Shown: piece after piece, positions 33,941-42,972 of the stretch | Layout of the letters: every line of letters begins with the position of its first letter | How positions within the stretch are numbered: the stretch's first letter is position 1 | Assembly (NCBI RefSeq): GCF_000379105.1 | Contig: NZ_KB900609.1 | Span: 1,527,042 to 1,575,884 of the forward strand | Origin: Methylobacterium sp. WSM2598 | Lineage (GTDB): Bacteria; Pseudomonadota; Alphaproteobacteria; Rhizobiales; Beijerinckiaceae | Length of the DNA: 48,843 nt | Direction of reading: 5' to 3' | Notes under the pieces: model-generated | What the model was told of the DNA's origin: nothing | What the model saw: the letters and a program-made list of their open reading frames with translations, nothing else | Databases searched by the model: none | Made by a program: the position numbers and the translations under genes

Positions 33941-33996
33941 CGGCATCAATCCATGCCGACTCTGAGTTGGCCTGAGATGAATGCGCTCGCTATGAC
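33941..33996 (+). promoter_or_regulatory. Candidate operator and promoter for the galactarate operon
   Basis: The perfect inverted repeat CGGCAT-N6-ATGCCG (33941-33958) is followed by a possible -35 TTGGCC (33967-33972) and, after 18 nt, a possible -10 TATGAC (33991-33996). The start codon of the first gene is 110 nt further on. The operator could bind a GntR- or LysR-type sugar-acid regulator; none is encoded in the window. Confidence 0.4.
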
Positions 33997-34106
33997 TCTC
34001 TCAACCACGGGCTGGGCCGAGGCCTGAGCCGAGGCGAGCCGCCGGATCCGCGCCAGCGCCTGCTGGCCCGTCGCCGCGGCCGGCGCGCCGCGAGAGGGAG
34101 GATCCG

Positions 34107-35699
34107 ATGCCGGCGGACGCCAAGACGAGTCCGGGAACCAAGACGAGTCCGGGAACCAAGACGAGTCCGGGACTCGCGGGGGACCTGCCCCGCACGATCC
34201 GGCTCCACCCGGACGACAACGTCGCGATCGTGGTGAACGCCTTCGGGCTGCCGGCCGGCACCGCACTTCCGGACGGGCTCACCCTGCGCGAATTCGTGCC
34301 GCAGGGCCACAAGGTGGCCCTCGCCGACATCCCCGAGGGCGCCCCGGTGCGCCGCTACGGCGAGGTGATCGGCACCGCCCTGCGGGACATCTCCCGCGGC
34401 GCCTGGGTCGAGGAGAGCCGGGTGCGGACGCCGCCCGCGCCGGCCCTCGACGCCCTCGCGCTCGCCACCCGGGTCCCGGCGCCCCTCCCGCCCCTCGACG
34501 GCTACACGTTCGAGGGCTACCGCAACCCGGACGGCTCGGTCGGCACGCGCAACATCCTGGCCATCTCGACCAGCGTGCAATGCGTCGCCGGCACCCTCGA
34601 CGTCGCCGTCCGGCGCATCCGCGAGGAGTTGCTGCCGCGCTACCCGAACGTCGACGACGTGGTCGGGCTGACCCACGCCTATGGCTGCGGCGTCGCCATC
34701 AACGCGCCCGAGGCCGTGATCCCGATCCGCACCCTGCAGAGCCTCGCCCAGAACCCGAATTTCGGCGGCGAGGTGATGGTGGTGGGCCTCGGCTGCGAGA
34801 AGCTCGTCTCCGAGCGGCTGCTGCCGGACGGGCAGGGCGAGGGCGTGGTGCGGCTCCAGGACGAGCGCCACCAGGGCTTCGGCATGATGCTGGAGAGCAT
34901 CATGGCGATGGCGCGGGCGCGGCTGGAGGTGCTGAACCGCCGCCGCCGCGAGACCTGCCCGGCCTCGGACCTCGTCGTCGGGCTGCAATGCGGCGGCAGC
35001 GACGCCTTCTCGGGCGTCACCGCCAACCCGGCGCTCGGCTATTGCGCCGACCTGCTGGTGCGCTGCGGGGCGACCGTGATGTTCTCGGAAGTCACCGAGG
35101 TGCGCGACGCCATCCACCTCCTCACCCCGCGGGCCGAGACCGAGGAGGTGGCCCGCGCGCTGATCCGCGAGATGGCGTGGTACGACGCCTACCTCGCCCG
35201 CGGGCAGGCCGACCGCAGCGCCAATCCCTCGCCCGGCAACAAGAAGGGCGGGCTCAACACCATCGTCGAGAAGGCCCTCGGCTCGGTGGCGAAGTCGGGC
35301 ACGAGCGCGATTCGCGGCGTGCTCGCGCCGGGCGAGCGGGTGCGCCGGAAGGGCCTGATCTTCGCCGCGACCCCGGCGAGCGACTTCGTCTGCGGCACGC
35401 TGCAGCTCGCCTCCGGCATGACCCTGCAGGTCTTCTCCACGGGGCGGGGCACCCCCTACGGCCTGGCCGAGGCGCCGGTGATCAAGGTGGCGACCCGCAC
35501 GGAGCTCGCCGAGCGCTGGGCGGACCTGATCGACCTCGATGCCGGCCGGATCGCCACCGGCGAGGCGACGATCGAGGAGATGGGCTGGGAGCTCTTCCGC
35601 CTGATCCTCGACGTGGCGAGCGGGCGCACCAAGCCCTGGTCGGACCGCTGGGGCCTCTACAACGACCTCACCCTCTTCAACCCGGCGCCCGTCACCTGA
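34107..35699 (+). CDS. garD: Galactarate dehydratase, GarD/UxaA family
   Basis: A 530-aa enzyme that removes water from meso-galactarate to give 5-dehydro-4-deoxy-D-glucarate. The N-terminal SAF-like domain (about 30-105) is [19 protein letters not shown] and so on. The UxaA-like catalytic core starts at [22 protein letters not shown], with [80 protein letters not shown] and [21 protein letters not shown]. The first 25 residues are an odd extension made of three KTSPGT-type repeats from 18-bp units. ATG 34107 follows GAGGGAGGA. It is the first gene of a three-gene operon with a transporter and an enolase-superfamily dehydratase. Confidence 0.9.
   Translation: MPADAKTSPGTKTSPGTKTSPGLAGDLPRTIRLHPDDNVAIVVNAFGLPAGTALPDGLTLREFVPQGHKVALADIPEGAPVRRYGEVIGTALRDISRGAWVEESRVRTPPAPALDALALATRVPAPLPPLDGYTFEGYRNPDGSVGTRNILAISTSVQCVAGTLDVAVRRIREELLPRYPNVDDVVGLTHAYGCGVAINAPEAVIPIRTLQSLAQNPNFGGEVMVVGLGCEKLVSERLLPDGQGEGVVRLQDERHQGFGMMLESIMAMARARLEVLNRRRRETCPASDLVVGLQCGGSDAFSGVTANPALGYCADLLVRCGATVMFSEVTEVRDAIHLLTPRAETEEVARALIREMAWYDAYLARGQADRSANPSPGNKKGGLNTIVEKALGSVAKSGTSAIRGVLAPGERVRRKGLIFAATPASDFVCGTLQLASGMTLQVFSTGRGTPYGLAEAPVIKVATRTELAERWADLIDLDAGRIATGEATIEEMGWELFRLILDVASGRTKPWSDRWGLYNDLTLFNPAPVT
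34120..34173 (+). repeat. 18-bp tandem repeat, 3 copies, at the 5' end of garD
   Basis: CCAAGACGAGTCCGGGAA at 34120-34137 and 34138-34155; the third unit (34156-34173) has one mismatch. It is in frame, starts at codon 5 and encodes repeated KTSPGT. Confidence 0.95.
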
Positions 35700-35767
35700 C
35701 GCCATCGGGACCTCCGGGGCGATCCGGCCCCGGCAACGACGCGATAACCGACAATCGGGAGGAAACC

Positions 35768-37087
35768 ATGGATCAGGCCGACCGCGAACTCGAGGCGAGG
35801 ACGATCCGCAAGGTGGCGTGGCGCCTCCTGCCGCTCATCGTCATCATCTACCTCATCGCCTACATCGACCGCACCAACGTCAGCTTCGCGGCGACCGGCG
35901 GCATGTCGCAGGCGCTGGGGCTCTCGGCGAAGGATTTCGGCTTCGGGGCCGGCATCTTCTTCCTCGGCTACTTCGTCTTCGAGGTGCCGAGCAACCTGCT
36001 CCTGGAGAAGGCCGGGGCGCGGCGCTGGATCGCCCGCATCATGATCTCCTGGGGCCTCGTGGCGGGCGCGATGGCCTTCGTGACCGGGCCGACCAGCTTC
36101 GTGGTGATGCGCTTCCTCCTCGGCGTCGCTGAGGCCGGGTTCTTCCCGGGCGTGATCCTCTACTTCACCTACTGGTTCCCGAAGGCCTATCGCAGCCGCG
36201 TGCTGGCCTCGCTCTACCTGGCGGTTCCGGTCTCGAACGCCGTGACGGCGGCGCTCTCGGGCGTGCTCCTGCGCCTCGACGGGGCGCTCGGGCTGGCGGG
36301 CTGGCAGTGGCTCTTCCTGGTCGAGGCGGCCCCGGCCGTGCTCCTCGCCTTCGTGGTGCTGCGCTGGCTCACCGACTCGCCCGCCGTCGCCGACTGGCTC
36401 GCGCCCGACGAGAAGGCGTGGCTGTGCGGCGCGATCGAGCGGGAGCGGCAGGACCTGCTGCGCCAGGAGCAGGGCCACATGAGCCTGCGCCGCGCCTTCT
36501 CGGACCTGCGCGTGCTCTCGCTCGCCCTGATGTACTTCACCATCGTCACGGCGACCTACGGGATCACCTACTTCCTGCCGCAGATCGTGAAGGGCCTCGG
36601 CGGCTCCGACCTGGAGGTCGGCCTCGTCAGCGCCGCGCCCTACGTGGTCGGCACGATCGGGCTCCTCGTCTGGAGCTGGTCCTCGGACCGGATGCGCGAG
36701 CGCAAGTGGCACTACATCGTCGCCTGCCTGCTCGGGGCGGGGGGGCTGGCCGCGGCGGGCCTCTACGGCAACACCCTGATGGCGGTGGTGGCGATCGCGG
36801 TGGCGACGATCGGGCTCTACGGCTGCAAGCCGGCCTTCTGGACCATGCCGAGCGAGTTCCTGACCGGCACCGCCGCCGCGGGCGGCATCGCGATGATCAA
36901 CTCGATCGGCAATCTCGGCGGCTTCGTCGGCCCCTTCGTGGTCGGCTGGATCAAGGACGCGACCGGCGGCTTCGGGGCGGCGCTCGGCTTCCTCACCGCC
37001 TGCGCGGTGCTCTCGGCCCTCCTCGCCCTGCTCACGGCGCCGGGCCGGGTGCGGACCGCCGCCAAGGTCGCGGCGCTCCCGACCTGA
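35768..37087 (+). CDS. MFS transporter, anion:cation symporter family (sugar acid / tartrate type)
   Basis: A 439-aa, 12-helix inner membrane carrier. Family marks of the ACS group (GudP, GarP, TtuB) are IYLIAYIDRTNVSFAA in helix 1, FFLGYFVFEVPSNLLLEKAGARRWIARIMISWG in helices 2-3, RFLLGVAEAGFFPGVILYFTYWFP in helix 4 and AGGIAMINSIGNLGGFVGPFVVGWIKD in helix 10. GGGAGGAAACC precedes ATG 35768. It lies 68 nt after garD and 96 nt before the second dehydratase, so galactarate or a related aldarate is the expected substrate, taken up with protons. The substrate is inferred from the neighbours. Confidence 0.9.
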   Translation: MDQADRELEARTIRKVAWRLLPLIVIIYLIAYIDRTNVSFAATGGMSQALGLSAKDFGFGAGIFFLGYFVFEVPSNLLLEKAGARRWIARIMISWGLVAGAMAFVTGPTSFVVMRFLLGVAEAGFFPGVILYFTYWFPKAYRSRVLASLYLAVPVSNAVTAALSGVLLRLDGALGLAGWQWLFLVEAAPAVLLAFVVLRWLTDSPAVADWLAPDEKAWLCGAIERERQDLLRQEQGHMSLRRAFSDLRVLSLALMYFTIVTATYGITYFLPQIVKGLGGSDLEVGLVSAAPYVVGTIGLLVWSWSSDRMRERKWHYIVACLLGAGGLAAAGLYGNTLMAVVAIAVATIGLYGCKPAFWTMPSEFLTGTAAAGGIAMINSIGNLGGFVGPFVVGWIKDATGGFGAALGFLTACAVLSALLALLTAPGRVRTAAKVAALPT

Positions 37088-37096
37088 CGTCGCGCG

Positions 37097-37172
37097 GGCG
37101 CCCCGCCCGGGGCGCCGCGCCCGCCAGGGCCCATCACCGGCACGGGCCATCACCGGCACGGGCCATCACCGG
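37097..37172 (+). repeat. Hairpin plus 16-bp tandem repeat (3 copies) before the talarate dehydratase gene
   Basis: A 9-bp stem (GGCGCCCCG at 37097-37105, complement at 37108-37116) follows the transporter stop. After it CACGGGCCATCACCGG occurs at 37141-37156 and 37157-37172, with a 14/16 copy at 37125-37140. The array runs straight into the ribosome binding site (GAGGAACGAGG) of the gene at 37184. Confidence 0.9.
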
Positions 37173-37183
37173 GAGGAACGAGG

Positions 37184-38320
37184 ATGCCGCACGGGACCGA
37201 CACGATCCGCCGGATCAGGCTGCACGCGGTGACCCTGCCGCTCGCCAGCCCGATCAGCGACGCCAAGGTGCTCACCGGGCGCCAGAGGCCGATGACCGAG
37301 ATCGCCATCCTGGTCTGCGAGATCGAGGCCGGGGACGGGTCGGGCGGCCTCGGCTTCAGCTACGTGAAGCGGGCCGGCGGCCCGGGGCAGTTCGCCCATG
37401 CCCGCGAGATCGCGCCCGCCCTGCTCGGGGAGGATCCGAGCGACATCGCCAAGGCCTGGGACCGCCTCGCCTGGGCGGGAGCCTCGGCCGGCCGCGGCGG
37501 CCTCGCGGTCCAGGCGATCGGCGCCTTCGACGTCGCCCTCTGGGACCTGAAGGCGAGGCGGGCCGGCCTCTCGCTCGCCAAGCTCCTCGGGGCGCACCGC
37601 GATTCGGTGCGCTGCTACAACACGTCGGGCGGCTTCCTGCACACGCCCCTCGACGAGCTGCTGGTCAATGCCGAGCGCTCCCGCGCCCGCGGGATCGGCG
37701 GCATCAAGCTCAAGGTCGGGCAGCCGGACGGGGCCCTCGACTTGAAGCGGGTCGCCGCCGTGCGGGAGCGCCTCGGCGACGAGGTCCCGCTGATGGTCGA
37801 TGCCAACCAGCAATGGGACCGGCCGACCGCCCTGCGCATGGGCCGGATCTTCGAGGCCTTCGACCTCGTCTGGATCGAGGAGCCCCTCGACTGCCTGGAC
37901 GCGGCCGGCCACGCGGCGCTCGCCGCCGCCCTCGACACGCCGATCGCCACCGGCGAGATGCTGACGAGCGTCGCCGAGCACTGGGACTTCATCCGCCAGA
38001 ACGGCGCCGACTACCTGATGCCGGACGCGCCGCGGGTCGGCGGCATCACGCCCTTCCTCAAGGTGGCGGCGCTGGCGGAATTCGCCGGCCTCACCGTCGC
38101 GCCGCACTTCGCCATGGAGTTGCACATCCACCTCGCCGCCGCGCTCCAGCGGGAGCCCTGGGTGGAGCATTTCGAGTGGCTCGAACCGCTCTTCAACGAG
38201 CGGCTGGCCCTCGAGGGCGGCCGGATGATCGTGCCGACCCGGCCCGGGCTCGGCCTCACCCTGAGCGATCAGGCCCGCGCCTGGATCCGCGAGACCGCGG
38301 AATTCGTCGCGCCGGCCTGA
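37184..38320 (+). CDS. L-talarate/galactarate dehydratase, enolase superfamily
   Basis: A 378-aa mandelate-racemase-type enzyme. Its sequence closely follows the characterised Salmonella L-talarate/galactarate dehydratase. Shared stretches are IKLKVGQP with Lys177 as general base, PLMVDANQQWDR with metal ligand Asp206 and IEEPLD with Glu232. Also shared are TPIATGEMLTS with Glu258, DAPRVGGITPFLK with Asp281 and APHFAMELHIHLAAA with His308. The C-terminal WVEHFEWLEPLFNE is diagnostic. It dehydrates galactarate or L-talarate to the same keto-deoxy-glucarate as GarD. GAGGAACGAGG precedes ATG 37184. It is the last gene of the garD-transporter operon; the aldolase for the product is not in the window. 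Confidence 0.9.
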   Translation: MPHGTDTIRRIRLHAVTLPLASPISDAKVLTGRQRPMTEIAILVCEIEAGDGSGGLGFSYVKRAGGPGQFAHAREIAPALLGEDPSDIAKAWDRLAWAGASAGRGGLAVQAIGAFDVALWDLKARRAGLSLAKLLGAHRDSVRCYNTSGGFLHTPLDELLVNAERSRARGIGGIKLKVGQPDGALDLKRVAAVRERLGDEVPLMVDANQQWDRPTALRMGRIFEAFDLVWIEEPLDCLDAAGHAALAAALDTPIATGEMLTSVAEHWDFIRQNGADYLMPDAPRVGGITPFLKVAALAEFAGLTVAPHFAMELHIHLAAALQREPWVEHFEWLEPLFNERLALEGGRMIVPTRPGLGLTLSDQARAWIRETAEFVAPA

Positions 38321-38432
38321 GCCCGCGGCGCCCGCCGCGATGGGTCCGATCCGCCACCGCACCGGCCCCGCCCTCAGGCGCGCCCGCCGGGCGAACCGCC
38401 GGCGCGATGTCGTGAAAAAGAATGCGCCGGCG

Positions 38433-38447
38433 TTAACCAGGCCTTCA
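38433..38447 (+). promoter_or_regulatory. CtrA-like site upstream of the FlaG-like gene
   Basis: TTAA (38433-38436), 7 nt, TTCA (38444-38447). This is one mismatch from the alphaproteobacterial CtrA consensus TTAA-N7-TTAA, about 60 nt before the gene. The sequence around it is GC-rich, so the match is notable but not proof. Confidence 0.35.
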
Positions 38448-38497
38448 CACCAGCGCGCGAGCGGGGCGCGCCGTTAAGGTCCGGGTAGGGACGACGG

Positions 38498-38917
38498 GTG
38501 TCTGATCATGCCAGCATGAACACCTGGGGACTCTCGATGTTCGAGATCCGGTCCTTGGCGGCGCCGAGCGCGCCTGCCCCGATCGAGGCGGACCCTCCGC
38601 CGCGCCGCCCGACCGGCGGGCGCGAGCCCGAATCCGCGCCGCTCGACGACGCCGTCACCCTCGACCTGAGCCCGGAGGCGAAGCGCGCCCTCGCGGAAGC
38701 CCCGCCCGAGCCGTCGCCCGATGCCGGCCGCTCCGAGGTGCGCTACCGCCGCGACGTCGAGACCCAGCAGATGGTGTTCCAGGTGCTCGACCCGAATTCC
38801 GGCTCGGTGCTCGACCAGCTCCCCTCCGAATCGGCCCTGCGCGCCAAGACCTACGCGCGCGAGTCGGAGGCCGCGCAGGCCGCCCCGATCGGCACCACCG
38901 TCGCGCGCACGGCCTGA
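38498..38917 (+). CDS. FlaG-like small protein
   Basis: A 139-aa product from GTG 38498, which has TAGGGA about 7 nt upstream. ATGs at 38516 and 38537 are alternatives and the start is uncertain. The N-terminal half is Pro/Ala-rich and disordered. The C-terminal half, LDLSPEAKRALAEAP then EVRYRRDVETQQMVFQVLDPNSGSVLDQLPSESALRAKTYA, matches the FlaG pattern of a beta-hairpin reading VVQVxDxxTGxVIRxIPxE. FlaG proteins influence flagellar filament length or capping. No flagellar genes lie nearby, so the role is inferred from the domain only. A CtrA-like site upstream agrees with a flagellar link. Confidence 0.6.
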   Translation: MSDHASMNTWGLSMFEIRSLAAPSAPAPIEADPPPRRPTGGREPESAPLDDAVTLDLSPEAKRALAEAPPEPSPDAGRSEVRYRRDVETQQMVFQVLDPNSGSVLDQLPSESALRAKTYARESEAAQAAPIGTTVARTA

Positions 38918-38929
38918 CGGCGCCCGGCT

Positions 38930-39880
38930 TCAGGCCAGCGCCATCAGGAAGCGCTCGATCAGCTCCAGCGCCCGCTCGGTCATCGCCAGGGGGTAGCGGA
39001 TGAAGACGTGGCAGCCGCCGGTATAGACCGCCGTGTAACCCCCGTTATTGGCCGCGGCCCAGCGCATCGACATGAACAGCGTGTCGTCGAGGAGCGGGTC
39101 GCGGGTCCCGACCGAGAACAGGGCGGGGGGCAGGCCCTTGAGATCGGCGTAGAGCGGCGAGACCTCGGGCGAGCGCCGGGCGACCCCCTCGGGCACGAAG
39201 CCGTCCGCGAAGCGGCGCACGTCGCGGGAATTGAGGACGAGCCGCTCCTCGCCCCAGTTGCGGGCGCTCGCGGTGACGCCGAGGTCGAACAGGCCGGAGA
39301 ACAGGTTCGCGCCCCGGAACGCCTTCGGGAGCCGGTGGCGGTCGCGCAGGCGCAGGAGCGTCATCACCGAGAGGTGGGCTCCGACCGATTCGCCGCCGAT
39401 GGTCAGCGCCTCGACGCCGAACAGGCGCCGCCCCTCGCCGTGCAGCCACAGCGCCGCCGCCGCGCAATCGTCGAGCGGGGCCGGGTAGGGGTGCTCGGGC
39501 GCGAGCCGGTACTCGACCGAGATGCAGACGAAGCCGCAGCGGTCGGCGATGCGCTCCAGCCAGGGGTCCTGCTCGTCGGCCGCGCCCCAGATCCAGCCGC
39601 CGCCGTGAATGTGCAGGTAGGCGCCGCGCGGCTTGCGCACCGGGCGAATCACCCTGAGGGCGATCGGGCCGCCCGGGCCCGGGATGGTCAGCGTCTCGGC
39701 CCGCGGGCTCTGCGGCATCGCCGGGAAGGCGGCGCTGCCCTGTCGTCGCCGAGCCCGCACCTCGGCGACGGGCAGCGACCAGGGATCCGGGGCGCTCGCC
39801 TGCGCGGCCATGATCTCCCGGTTGAGCCGCTCCGCATCCGGGTCGGCCTTGGCGGGATCGAAGAGCGCGTGGTCGATCAT
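38930..39880 (-). CDS. Alpha/beta hydrolase, hormone-sensitive-lipase-type esterase
   Basis: A 316-aa cytoplasmic hydrolase of bacterial family IV. The oxyanion motif HGGGW (92-96) lies in AYLHIHGGGWIWGA, and YRLAPEHPYPAPLDD is the family's second landmark. Nucleophile Ser165 is in GESVGAH, a variant of the usual GDSAG. The triad is completed by Asp261 (VGTRDPLLDD) and His291 (GGCHVF). It hydrolyses short-chain esters or lactones of unknown nature. It starts at ATG 39880 (MIDHALFDPAKADPD). It is convergent with the FlaG-like gene, 12 nt apart, and divergent from the DUF6460-like gene. Confidence 0.9.
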   Translation of the reverse strand: MIDHALFDPAKADPDAERLNREIMAAQASAPDPWSLPVAEVRARRRQGSAAFPAMPQSPRAETLTIPGPGGPIALRVIRPVRKPRGAYLHIHGGGWIWGAADEQDPWLERIADRCGFVCISVEYRLAPEHPYPAPLDDCAAAALWLHGEGRRLFGVEALTIGGESVGAHLSVMTLLRLRDRHRLPKAFRGANLFSGLFDLGVTASARNWGEERLVLNSRDVRRFADGFVPEGVARRSPEVSPLYADLKGLPPALFSVGTRDPLLDDTLFMSMRWAAANNGGYTAVYTGGCHVFIRYPLAMTERALELIERFLMALA

Positions 39881-40075
39881 GCTGCGAACCCGTGACCGCC
39901 CGCTGCGGCGGACGTCTCCCTCGTGAATCGATGGCGCGCCCTCCTGGTGTGGGGCTTGACGCTCGCCATCTTTACGACGCGCCGCGGAGCGACGTAACGC
40001 GTCCGTTGCAGATTTGCGGGGACGTGTGTGCGGCAGGCCGCAGCTTTCCGTTCGATCCCCTTCCGCGAGGCCCCG

Positions 40076-40441
40076 ATGAGCGATCCGCGTTTCACCATTC
40101 CGCCCGGGCGGCCGCACGATCCGCGCGGCGGCCAGGATCCGCGCGGGGCCTATGACGGGTCCGGCGCGCATCGGGCCGGCTCGGACCTGCGGCGCTTCCT
40201 GGGCGGCTCGCCCGCCGCCGTCCTCGTCCGGCTCGTCTTCCTGTCGCTCCTGGTCGGCGCCGGCATGGCGATGATCGGGATCACCCCCCGGGCGCTCTAC
40301 GTCCACGCCTACGACACGCTGCGCACGCTCATCGACCTCGGCCTGTCGACCTTCCACGACGCCGGGACCTGGCTGATCGCCGGCGCCGTCGTGGTCGTGC
40401 CGCTCTGGCTGCTGTCGCGGCTGCTCGCGGGCGGGCGCTAG
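40076..40441 (+). CDS. Small membrane protein, DUF6460-like
   Basis: A 121-aa product from ATG 40076 with GAGG just upstream. The N-terminal 45 residues are polar and Pro/Gly-rich (MSDPRFTIPPGRPHDPRGGQ). FLGGSPAAVLVRLVFLSLLVGAGMAMIGITPRAL follows, then a short amphipathic stretch and a second helix WLIAGAVVVVPLWLLSRLLAGGR. The FLGGSP-hydrophobic-helix pattern with a second C-terminal helix fits what I know of DUF6460 in Hyphomicrobiales. No function is known. It lies 4 nt before the MATE gene and is probably cotranscribed with it. A short imperfect direct repeat (about 40126-40159) encodes DPRGGQDPRGA. Confidence 0.7.
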   Translation: MSDPRFTIPPGRPHDPRGGQDPRGAYDGSGAHRAGSDLRRFLGGSPAAVLVRLVFLSLLVGAGMAMIGITPRALYVHAYDTLRTLIDLGLSTFHDAGTWLIAGAVVVVPLWLLSRLLAGGR

Positions 40442-40445
40442 GCGC

Positions 40446-41828
40446 ATGGACGCGTCCGCAGCCCCGGCGGTGACGAACCGCCGCGTCCTCGCCCTCGCCC
40501 TGCCGATGACCCTCGCCAATGTCACGACGCCGCTCCTCGGCGTCGTCGGCGCGGCGGCGATCGGGCGGCTGGGCGATGCCGCGCTCCTCGGGGCGCTCGC
40601 CCTCGGGGCCGTCCTGTTCGACTACCTGTTCTGGACCTTCGGCTCGCTGCGCATGGCCACCGCCGGGCTCACCGCCCAGGCCGCCGGGGCGGGCGACGCG
40701 GCCGAGATCGACCGGGCCCTGGCGCGGGCGCTGGCGGTCGGGGGCGGCGTGGGCCTGCTGCTCGTCGCCCTGCAGCGGCCGCTCGGCGAGGCGGCCTTCG
40801 CGCTCGCCGGCGCGAGCCCGGCGGTCACCGCGGCCCTCGCGACCTATTTCGGCATCCGCATCGTCGCGGCGCCGTTCACGCTCATGAACTACGCCGTGCT
40901 GGGCTCGACCCTGGGACGCGGGCGCACCGATCTCGGCCTCGCCCTCCAGGTCGCCATGAACGTCGCGAACATCGCGCTCACGATCCTGCTCGTGCTCGGC
41001 CTCGGCCTCGGGGTCGCGGGGGCGGCCCTGGCGGCGGTCCTGGCCGAGGCCCTGGGCTTCCTCCTCGGCCTCTTGGTGCTGCGCCGCCTCGGCTCCCGGC
41101 CCTGGCGGATCCCCCGCGCGGAGGTGCTGGAGCGGACCTCCCTGCTGCGCATGCTCGCGGTCAACGGCGACGTGATGGTGCGCACCCTGGCCGTGATCGC
41201 GGCCTTCGGCTCCTTCTCGGCGCTCGGGGCGCGGGCGGGCGACCTCACCCTCGCGGCGAATGCCGTGCTGCAGAACCTGTTCCTCGTCGGCAGCTTCTTC
41301 CTCGACGGCTTCGCCACCGCGGCGGAGGTGCTGTGCGGGCAGGCGCTCGGCGCCCGCCGGGAGGGCGCCTTCCGGCGCGCCGTCCGCTACGCGCTCGGCT
41401 GGTGCCTCGGCTTCGGCCTCGCGGTCTCGCTGCTGTTCCTGGCGACGGGCGGCGCCTTCATCGACGCGATCAGCACCAATCCCGAGGTGCGCGCCCTCGC
41501 GCGCCTCTACCTGCCCTTCGCGGCCCTGACGCCCGTCGTGGCCGCGGCGGCCTTCGCCTTCGACGGGATCTATATCGGGGCGACCTGGACCCGGCCGATG
41601 CGCAACCTGATGGTCGCGGCGCTCGCCGCCTACCTGGCGGTGCTGGGGGGCGTGCAGGGCCTCGGCAATACCGGCCTGTGGCTCGCGCTCCTGGCCTTCC
41701 TGGCCGCCCGCGGCATCGGCCAGGGCCTGCTCTACCCGAGGCTCGCCCGGGCCGCCTTCGGGCCGGCCCCCGCCGGCGCGGCCCCCGCCGGCCCCGCGCA
41801 GGTGCCCGCGCAGGTGCCCGCGGCGTGA
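40446..41828 (+). CDS. MATE-family efflux transporter (DinF-like)
   Basis: A 460-aa protein with 12 hydrophobic helices in two halves. It starts RRVLALALPMTLANVTTPLLGVVGAAAIGRLGD, the MATE/DinF signature with the conserved helix-1 proline and VDTAxIGRLG-like loop. Helix 7 (about 239) begins the second half: LLRMLAVNGDVMVRTLAVIAAF. Later landmarks are AANAVLQNLFLVGSFFLDGFATAAEVLCGQALGARR and FDGIYIGATWTRPMRNLM. It exports drugs or metabolites in exchange for protons or sodium. It starts ATG 40446, four nt after the upstream stop. The last 25 residues are Ala/Pro-rich and include a 12-bp duplication. Confidence 0.9.
   Translation: MDASAAPAVTNRRVLALALPMTLANVTTPLLGVVGAAAIGRLGDAALLGALALGAVLFDYLFWTFGSLRMATAGLTAQAAGAGDAAEIDRALARALAVGGGVGLLLVALQRPLGEAAFALAGASPAVTAALATYFGIRIVAAPFTLMNYAVLGSTLGRGRTDLGLALQVAMNVANIALTILLVLGLGLGVAGAALAAVLAEALGFLLGLLVLRRLGSRPWRIPRAEVLERTSLLRMLAVNGDVMVRTLAVIAAFGSFSALGARAGDLTLAANAVLQNLFLVGSFFLDGFATAAEVLCGQALGARREGAFRRAVRYALGWCLGFGLAVSLLFLATGGAFIDAISTNPEVRALARLYLPFAALTPVVAAAAFAFDGIYIGATWTRPMRNLMVAALAAYLAVLGGVQGLGNTGLWLALLAFLAARGIGQGLLYPRLARAAFGPAPAGAAPAGPAQVPAQVPAA
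41796..41819 (+). repeat. 12-bp tandem repeat, 2 exact copies, at the 3' end of the MATE gene
   Basis: GCGCAGGTGCCC at 41796-41807 and 41808-41819. It is in frame and encodes AQVPAQVP at the C terminus. Confidence 0.8.
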
Positions 41829-41886
41829 GCCGCGGCCCGGGCGGCCGCCTCCGGCCGGCCGCGGGCGGGCCGCGACGCGGCCCCGG

Positions 41887-42966
41887 TCAGGCGCTGCGCG
41901 CGAGTTCGGCCGCGTCGCGGCCGACCCACGCGGCGAGCGGCCGGCCCTGGTCGGCGAGGCGCGCGGCGAGCCCGCGCTTGATCGTCCCGACGAGCCCGGG
42001 GCCCGCATAGACCAGGGCCGAGTAGAGCTGCAGGAGGCTGGCGCCGGCCCGGATCTTGGTCCAGGCGGCCTCGGCCGAATCGATCCCGCCGACCCCGACC
42101 AGGGGCAGGCGGGTGCCGACCCGCAGGAAGGTCTCGGCGAGGAGCCGCGTCGAGGGCGAGAAGAGCGGCCGGCCGGAGAGCCCGCCGGCCTCGCGGGCGC
42201 GCGCCGCCTCCGCGAGGCCGGCGGGCCGCGCCACCGTGGTGTTCGAGACGACGAGCCCCTCCACCCCGCGCCGCAGGGCCGTGGCCGCGATGGCGTCGAG
42301 GGCGCCGAGGGTGATGTCGGGCGCGATCTTGAGCAGGATGGCGGCGCGGCGCCCGCCCCCTGCCGCGTCGCGGGCCTCCACGACCCGGGCCAGGAGCTCG
42401 TCCAGGAAGGCCTCGCCCTGCAGGTCGCGCAGGCCCGGCGTGTTGGGCGAGGAGACGTTCACGGTGATGAAGTCGACGAGGCCCGCGAGCGCCCGCGTGC
42501 AGGTCACGTAATCGGCCAGCCGGTCGGCCGCCTCCTTGTTGGCCCCGATATTCGCGCCGATCAGGCCGGGCCGGCCGGCCCGCGCGGCGAGTCGCGCCGC
42601 CACGGTGGCGAGCCCCTCGCTGTTGAGCCCGAACCGGTTGATGACGGCGCCGTCGCGGGGCAGGCGGAAGACCCGCGGGCGCGGGTTGCCGGGCTGGGGC
42701 AGCGGCACCACGCCGCCGACCTCCACGAAGCCGAAGCCGAGGCGCAGGAGCGCGTCCGGCACCTCGGCCCCCTTGTCGAATCCCGCCGCGAGCCCGACCG
42801 GGTTCGGGAAGCGCTTGCCGAAGGCCGCGACCGCCAGGGCCGGGTCGTCGGCGGGCGGTGGTCCGGGGGGCAGGAGCGCGAGCGCCCGCAGGGTCAGGCG
42901 ATGGGCCGTCTCGGCGTCGAGGGCGTGGAGAACGGGCCGGGCGAGGGGGAACAGGCTGGCGAGCAA
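41887..42966 (-). CDS. pyrD: Dihydroorotate dehydrogenase (quinone), class 2
   Basis: A 359-aa FMN enzyme that oxidises dihydroorotate to orotate in pyrimidine synthesis, reducing ubiquinone at the inner membrane. The N-terminal amphipathic region ([24 protein letters not shown]) marks class 2. FMN/substrate motifs are [39 protein letters not shown] and GANIGANKE. The catalytic serine (about 173) is in [14 protein letters not shown], followed by LLKIAPD, VSNTTV and GGLSGRPL. The usual EVGTVTP reads EVGGVVP here, a small local change. It is 6 nt downstream of the DUF952 gene on the same strand and convergent with the MATE gene. Confidence 0.95.
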   Translation of the reverse strand: MLASLFPLARPVLHALDAETAHRLTLRALALLPPGPPPADDPALAVAAFGKRFPNPVGLAAGFDKGAEVPDALLRLGFGFVEVGGVVPLPQPGNPRPRVFRLPRDGAVINRFGLNSEGLATVAARLAARAGRPGLIGANIGANKEAADRLADYVTCTRALAGLVDFITVNVSSPNTPGLRDLQGEAFLDELLARVVEARDAAGGGRRAAILLKIAPDITLGALDAIAATALRRGVEGLVVSNTTVARPAGLAEAARAREAGGLSGRPLFSPSTRLLAETFLRVGTRLPLVGVGGIDSAEAAWTKIRAGASLLQLYSALVYAGPGLVGTIKRGLAARLADQGRPLAAWVGRDAAELARSA

Positions 42967-42972
42967 GGCGTG

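Noticed and set aside
41829..41886. GC-rich self-complementary stretch between the MATE and pyrD genes
   Set aside because: Several overlapping short palindromes can be drawn (CGCGGCCCG/CGGGCCGCG-like), but none is clearly better than chance for such composition. At most it is a bidirectional terminator.
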